Positions 63,520 through 64,000 of a stretch of 64,000 nt of DNA are shown piece by piece. The first letter of the stretch is position 1. Each line of letters opens with the position of its first letter. Both the position numbers and the translations under genes were made by a program. The notes under the pieces were generated by a model. The model ran no database searches. It was not told where the DNA came from and saw only the letters and a program-made list of their open reading frames with translations. Source of the DNA: Conchocele bisecta (lineage: Eukaryota > Mollusca > Bivalvia > Lucinida > Thyasiridae); the NCBI GenBank assembly GCA_029237695.1, contig CM055271.1:87033066-87097065 (forward strand). The letters run 5' to 3'.

Positions 63520-63656
63520 ATGCGCTGTCGGAATACCAGCATGTTTTATCAACATTGGCGGTTCCAGTGTCAGTTCGATTGTACACGGTTAGTGTTTAGA
63601 TACATACTGAAAACAAGATTTATAGACACTCTTCTAGTTGTAATGTGCAGTTGAAC

Positions 63657-63812
63657 ATTGTATAAACAAGAACTGCGTCTGCCGAACGCGGATGCCACCT
63701 GCAGCATATTTGAGAAACTGTGACAAAGTGGTTAACCAAAAAGTGTGACGGACGGGACGGACAGACGGTCCAAACACTATATGCCACCCGTTTCATCGAA
63801 ACCCGGTGGCAT
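63657..63812. mobile_element. Short element with GACGG run and terminal hairpin
   Basis: Starts near ATTGTATAAACAAGAACTGC, has GACGGACGGGACGGACAGAC in the middle and ends with ATGCCACC.GTTTC.TCGAAAC.CGGTGGCAT. It is similar in layout to the (GGAC)n parts of HEL5. Confidence 0.5.
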
Positions 63813-63907
63813 AATTATTTATTTAACTTATGTGCATGCATGGGTAGTTTGACAAACTTTTTAAGGAAACTTCTGAATCTGGATAAGTAGGTGATTTCAG
63901 GAACCCT

Positions 63908-64000
63908 GGGAATGGAATGGTGCTTAACGGCCCATCAACACAAAAGAGTATCATTTAGGGCCAAGCAATGTAGATAAAGAATAAAAATAATAGTAAAATA
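63908..64000 (-). mobile_element. LINE copy V, 3' tail, runs off the window
   Basis: GGAATGGAATGGTGCTTAAC followed by CAAGCAATGTAGATAAAGAA, as in copies I-IV. Confidence 0.85.

Overview
This is eukaryotic nuclear DNA from an animal genome, most likely a marine or freshwater bivalve. It has split genes with GT-AG introns, and the non-genic sequence is packed with foldback MITEs, Helitron-like elements, RNase H-bearing LINEs and SINEs of kinds I remember from clam genomes. The species cannot be fixed from sequence alone. There is no operon structure, and no bacterial or phage gene was seen.

Two host genes can be assembled by hand. (1) Positions 1-2528, plus strand: the last three coding exons of a short-chain dehydrogenase/reductase close to L-xylulose reductase (DCXR). 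Its catalytic tyrosine position reads leucine, and decayed copies of its last exon lie beside it. (2) Positions 41530 to 18632, minus strand: a stomatin-family gene with seven coding exons in matching phase, covering the protein from the membrane hairpin to the stop codon. It is spread over 23 kb because its introns, one of them 10.3 kb, are full of transposons. The two genes converge. A complete tRNA-Gln(CTG) gene lies inside the large stomatin intron on the other strand. A broken exon of a RecQ-like helicase lies near the right end.

Almost everything else is mobile DNA. 3081-7085 is a 4-kb element with arms of about 1.2-1.5 kb in inverted orientation. 9000-14400 is a nearly full-length but frameshifted LINE with an ORF1 and an APE endonuclease/RT ORF2 (minus strand). 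14747-45500 holds many families of short inverted-repeat elements (called A, B, C, D, J, K and so on below), a dead Tc1/mariner element nested in a family-A MITE, three Drosophila-FB-like foldback arrays of a 21-bp unit, and a second 21-bp array built on TCCTAATTAGGA. 45660-56886 is a head-to-tail stack of one RNase H-type LINE family, interrupted by two copies of a 2.6-2.8 kb Helitron-like element inserted at A|T with no target duplication. 57273-60962 is a transposon with 15-bp-class subterminal repeats and a decayed transposase-like gene of an uncharacterised family (DUF7869 as I remember the name), inserted in frame into another ORF. 61100-64000 has LINE tails, the helicase relic and a SINE-like element with a 12-bp target duplication.

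A 500-base N gap (20942-21441) sits in the loop of a palindromic MITE. The same 16 bases flank it on both sides, so it is probably an assembly artefact and not missing sequence.
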